From positions 845,729-909,728 of the forward strand of contig KB906767.1 of assembly GCA_000381625.1 (NCBI GenBank): a stretch of 64,000 nucleotides of DNA, written 5' to 3'. Below are positions 61,498 to 64,000 of the stretch, piece after piece. The DNA comes from Bryobacterales bacterium KBS 96 (GTDB taxonomy: Bacteria > Acidobacteriota > Terriglobia > Bryobacterales > Bryobacteraceae). Under the pieces are notes generated by a model, which saw only the letters and a list, made by a program, of their open reading frames with translations, did not search any database and had not been told where the DNA came from. A program made the position numbers and the translations under genes. Every line of letters starts with the position of its first letter. The first letter of the stretch is position 1.

Positions 61498-62541
61498 ATG
61501 CGAGTTGTATCTATACTTCTGCTGCTGTTTGCTATTCCGTTACTGGCCAAATCCCGATCCAAGAGCAGGGACCTGGTCATGTACTTCGTGGAGGTGGAGG
61601 GCGGTCAGACCACGCTTATCGTCACGCCGGAAAACGAATCCATCTTAATCGACGGAAGTTCGCAGGGCCGCGGCTTCAGCGCTGCGGGCGCGATCGCCGC
61701 CATTGCAAAGATGGCGAAGGTGGAGAAGATCAATTATTTGGTGTTGACCCATGGAGCCGAATCCGGCCCCGGCACTTCGCCGCAATCGATCGCAATGCTG
61801 CCGGTTGACGCGATCGTTAGTCCTGCCCGGAATCGGAAGGAGGCCGCATTGCGGCACACCAGTTTTCTGCAGCCGGTGGCAATCTCAGGAGATCAACACC
61901 TGGCGGTGAAGCCGGGCGATCATCTTCCGATCGAGGGAGACGTGGATGCGATCGTCGTCTCGGCCGATGGCAAATTATTGTCAAGGCCATTGCCGACGGG
62001 AGGAAACGTAAATACGTTTTGCCCGGCAACGCCGGATACTCAGGCCGATTCAAGCGAGCATGCGCGGGCGCTGGGTACTTTTTGGCACTACGGCCGGTTT
62101 CGCATGATGAATCTGGGAGATTTGACCTGGAATAAGGAAGAGGAATTGATGTGCCCGGTAAACCGGCTCGGCAAGGTGGATGTCTTGGCCGTTTCGCCCG
62201 GGCCTGGCCAGAGAAGCAGTTCCGCCTTAGTTCACGATCTGACGCCGCGCATCGCCATCCTAGGAGATGACGCCCGCGACGGCAGTTCACCTTCGACGTA
62301 CGACATTCTCGAAACGGCCGGCAGTCTCAAGACGATCTGGCAATTGCACCGCTCAGACGCGGCCGGGCGTAACACGCCCGATTCGTACATCGCAAACGTT
62401 GGGAACGAGGATAAGGGCTATTACCTCAAACTCACGGCTCATGAAAACGGAGCGTTTGAGATCTACAACTCGCGAAATAAATTCACCCGGAAATACGAAG
62501 AACCTTACAGCTTTGGAAGCTACAAATGGGAGACGCGCTGA
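61498..62541 (+). CDS. Metallo-beta-lactamase-fold protein lacking metal ligands
   Basis: 347 aa, signal peptide about 1-17. The fold is recognisable: MYFVEVEGGQTTLIVTP, then SILIDGSS and INYLVLTHG. But the HxHxDH motif after the first strand is replaced by THGAESGPG, with only the first His left, and the later metal ligands are also not seen. In related ComEC-like acidobacterial proteins this position reads TTHYHxDH. So it is probably not a hydrolase. It lies just upstream of the receptor gene. Confidence 0.7.
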   Translation: MRVVSILLLLFAIPLLAKSRSKSRDLVMYFVEVEGGQTTLIVTPENESILIDGSSQGRGFSAAGAIAAIAKMAKVEKINYLVLTHGAESGPGTSPQSIAMLPVDAIVSPARNRKEAALRHTSFLQPVAISGDQHLAVKPGDHLPIEGDVDAIVVSADGKLLSRPLPTGGNVNTFCPATPDTQADSSEHARALGTFWHYGRFRMMNLGDLTWNKEEELMCPVNRLGKVDVLAVSPGPGQRSSSALVHDLTPRIAILGDDARDGSSPSTYDILETAGSLKTIWQLHRSDAAGRNTPDSYIANVGNEDKGYYLKLTAHENGAFEIYNSRNKFTRKYEEPYSFGSYKWETR

Positions 62542-62857
62542 GGTTTTTAGTAACCGAGACGTATCCCGCAACTAACATTCCTCGCAATTCTGTTAAAACT
62601 CACGGCTAAGAGGTCATAGGCTTGTGTTCGGATAATGGTGTCTTCCGCCGAATCGAAGATCGAGCCCCGGCAAAGATCTGAGTGGCGATCGAGTACTCGC
62701 CGAGATTGCTGCGCGAGTTTTCCAGTGCTTGCTCGGTGACGAAACGAAGGAACTATTGGAGGACGGCGGCGTTGCGAAACCGTGGTATGCTCCTTCGGGT
62801 ACTCTGGTTTCTTCAAACTGAGAAACGTAGGGTACCCCAGGTGACAGGGGAACACAT
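62542..62857. other. Intergenic region before the receptor gene
   Basis: 316 bases. I see no gene and no clear promoter. AGGGGA precedes the next gene's ATG by seven bases. Confidence 0.5.
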
Positions 62858-64000
62858 ATGTACAGCCATCCGGAAAAGCCGACGACGCGAAACGCCCGTC
62901 CGTCGAGATTTTCGCCAAAGTTTTCAATGATTCGAGCAGTTTGCCTGCTCGCGGGCCTTTCGCTTTTGTTCTTGCTTCCCACATGCCGGGGACAGGTGGT
63001 GACGGCCACCCTAACCGGAAACGTCAGGGATTCGAGCGGCGCGTCCGTTCCGAACGCAAAGGTAACGGCAACCCAGGTATCCACCGGCGTAGCCAGATCG
63101 ACGACCACGACGGCAGAAGGACTTTACAATCTGCCGTATCTGAATCCGGGCGTCTACAAGGTAGACGTCGAAGCGCCGGGCTTTAAGAAGTTCTCCCAAC
63201 CGAATGTCAACCTGGATGTCTCAACTGTGGCTCGCATCGACGCAACACTGACTCCAGGGAATATCCAAGAAACAGTGACAGTGACTGGCGGGGCGCCGGT
63301 CCTGCAGACCGAAAATGCCGAAGTCGCGAAAAACTTCGGCACACAGGAAATCAGAGAACTTCCGATCGCAAACCGCAACTTTCAGGCGCTTGCCGGATTG
63401 ACCGCGGGCGTATCGCTTCCGGTGCAAAGCTTTCCTACCACCGAAGATCCGCAAGGCACGACTTTCTTCAACGCGAACGGCCAAGGCAACTCCGCCAACA
63501 ACACCATCGTAGATGGCGTGGATAATACGAATCCGACCCTCGGACTGAGCATCTACCTGCCGAATCCCGAAGTGGTTGAGGAGGTTCACGTCACAACGAG
63601 CAACTACAGCGCGGAATTTGGGCGGGTTGCCGGCGCGGTCGTCAACGTGGTGACCAGGGGAGGCACGAATGAGTTCCACGGAAGTTTGTACGAATTCAAT
63701 CGAGTAGCGGCGCTCGCCGCGCGCGACTTCTTTAATACCAGCGACCAGCCGAAGCCGGGCTTGACGCGAAACGAGTTCGGTGGCGTTTTAGGCGGCCCGG
63801 TTATCAAAGACAAAACTTTCTTCTTCTTCGGGTATCAAGGCCGCTATCTCCGGCAATCGAGCACGTCGATCAACACTGTGCCATTGCCACAGTATCTGAA
63901 CGGAGACTTTAGCGGGGTTCCGGGACTTACGTTATACGATCCAACGACAGGCAATCACGATGGAACGGGACGGCAGCCGTTTGCCAACAACATCATTCCC
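62858..64000 (+). CDS. Oar-like TonB-dependent receptor with carboxypeptidase-regulatory-like domain, 3' truncated by window
   Basis: The frame is open from ATG 62858 (AGGGGA seven bases upstream) to the window end, 381 codons. A second ATG (62927) would give a shorter leader. The signal peptide (RAVCLLAGLSLLFLLP) is followed by an Ig-like CarboxypepD_reg domain (about 48-130), then the TonB plug (ELPIANRNFQALAGLTAGV, and NTIVDGVDNTNP). This is the Oar type widespread in Acidobacteria for uptake of large substrates. The barrel lies beyond the window. Confidence 0.92.
   Translation, partial: MYSHPEKPTTRNARPSRFSPKFSMIRAVCLLAGLSLLFLLPTCRGQVVTATLTGNVRDSSGASVPNAKVTATQVSTGVARSTTTTAEGLYNLPYLNPGVYKVDVEAPGFKKFSQPNVNLDVSTVARIDATLTPGNIQETVTVTGGAPVLQTENAEVAKNFGTQEIRELPIANRNFQALAGLTAGVSLPVQSFPTTEDPQGTTFFNANGQGNSANNTIVDGVDNTNPTLGLSIYLPNPEVVEEVHVTTSNYSAEFGRVAGAVVNVVTRGGTNEFHGSLYEFNRVAALAARDFFNTSDQPKPGLTRNEFGGVLGGPVIKDKTFFFFGYQGRYLRQSSTSINTVPLPQYLNGDFSGVPGLTLYDPTTGNHDGTGRQPFANNIIP

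Overview
The window (about 57-58% G+C by eye) reads as a chromosomal segment of an Acidobacteriota bacterium, most like the Bryobacterales/Solibacter group. This rests on gene content, not on a database search. The pointers are a DUF1592/DUF1552 exported-cytochrome pair, an Oar-like TonB receptor with an N-terminal carboxypeptidase-regulatory-like domain, many exported glycoside hydrolases, Tat-exported oxidoreductases, a DUF1080 protein, and short degenerate palindromic repeats between genes. I see no rRNA, CRISPR array, prophage or intact insertion sequence. There is one tRNA (Ser-GGA).

Layout. 1-765 is the 5' part of an exported beta-propeller gene on the minus strand, cut by the window edge. 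1038-9751 is a cell-shape locus, mreB-mreC-mreD-mrdA-rodA, followed by an RNase E/G with a very large insertion in its S1 domain. 9849-10652 holds tRNA-Ser and an MntA/HepT toxin-antitoxin pair. 10791-12906 is an alkylation-repair pair: an Ada-AraC-AlkA fusion overlapping an O6-methylguanine methyltransferase. 12994-19945 carries a RoxA-like dihaem cytochrome and, on the other strand, a DUF1592 -> DUF1552 -> esterase run. 20548-25134 has a cupin-DUF2249 protein, a methyltransferase, glmM overlapping a DUF1080 protein, and a beta-carbonic anhydrase. 25483-34155 holds gnd with a KDG-kinase-like gene, peptide deformylase (apparently starting at ATT), a signal-peptide-bearing methyltransferase, a second PfkB kinase, a rhomboid protease and efp.

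34197-38151 holds a GT-C-like membrane protein, small unknown genes, an ECF sigma/anti-sigma pair and a 58-aa DUF1059 gene. 38389-47224 is catabolic: a Tat-exported enolase-superfamily protein, a CPA2 antiporter, a GMC dehydrogenase with its subunit 3, a PhzF protein and a large six-hairpin glycosidase. 47422-51536 looks like a stress/envelope patch: a second ECF sigma, an acidic-tailed protein, a BON-domain protein, an AI-2E-family permease with a fused cytosolic domain, and a DUF1328 peptide with a strong terminator. 51717-56158 is a plus-strand run of alpha-L-fucosidase, PQQ-like propeller and alpha-galactosidase. The rest holds an ArgD-like aminotransferase, an alpha/beta hydrolase, a VOC protein, a HAF/choice-of-anchor-D secreted protein, a beta-lactamase-fold protein lacking its metal ligands, and the start of a TonB-dependent receptor.

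Taken together this is a heterotrophic soil-type genome arm: plant and microbial polysaccharides are attacked outside the cytoplasm (GH27, GH29, six-hairpin glycosidase, DUF1080, Tat dehydrogenases) and sugar acids are processed inside (Gnd, KDG kinase), interspersed with housekeeping loci. No single large undescribed system stands out. The most interesting items are small: the ATT start of def, the EF-P with Asn at its tip, the Cys cluster in the GMC enzyme, the permease fusion, the dead beta-lactamase fold, a GTGA-N6-TCAC operator before the cupin gene, and an unexplained hairpin-rich stretch at 20269-20447.
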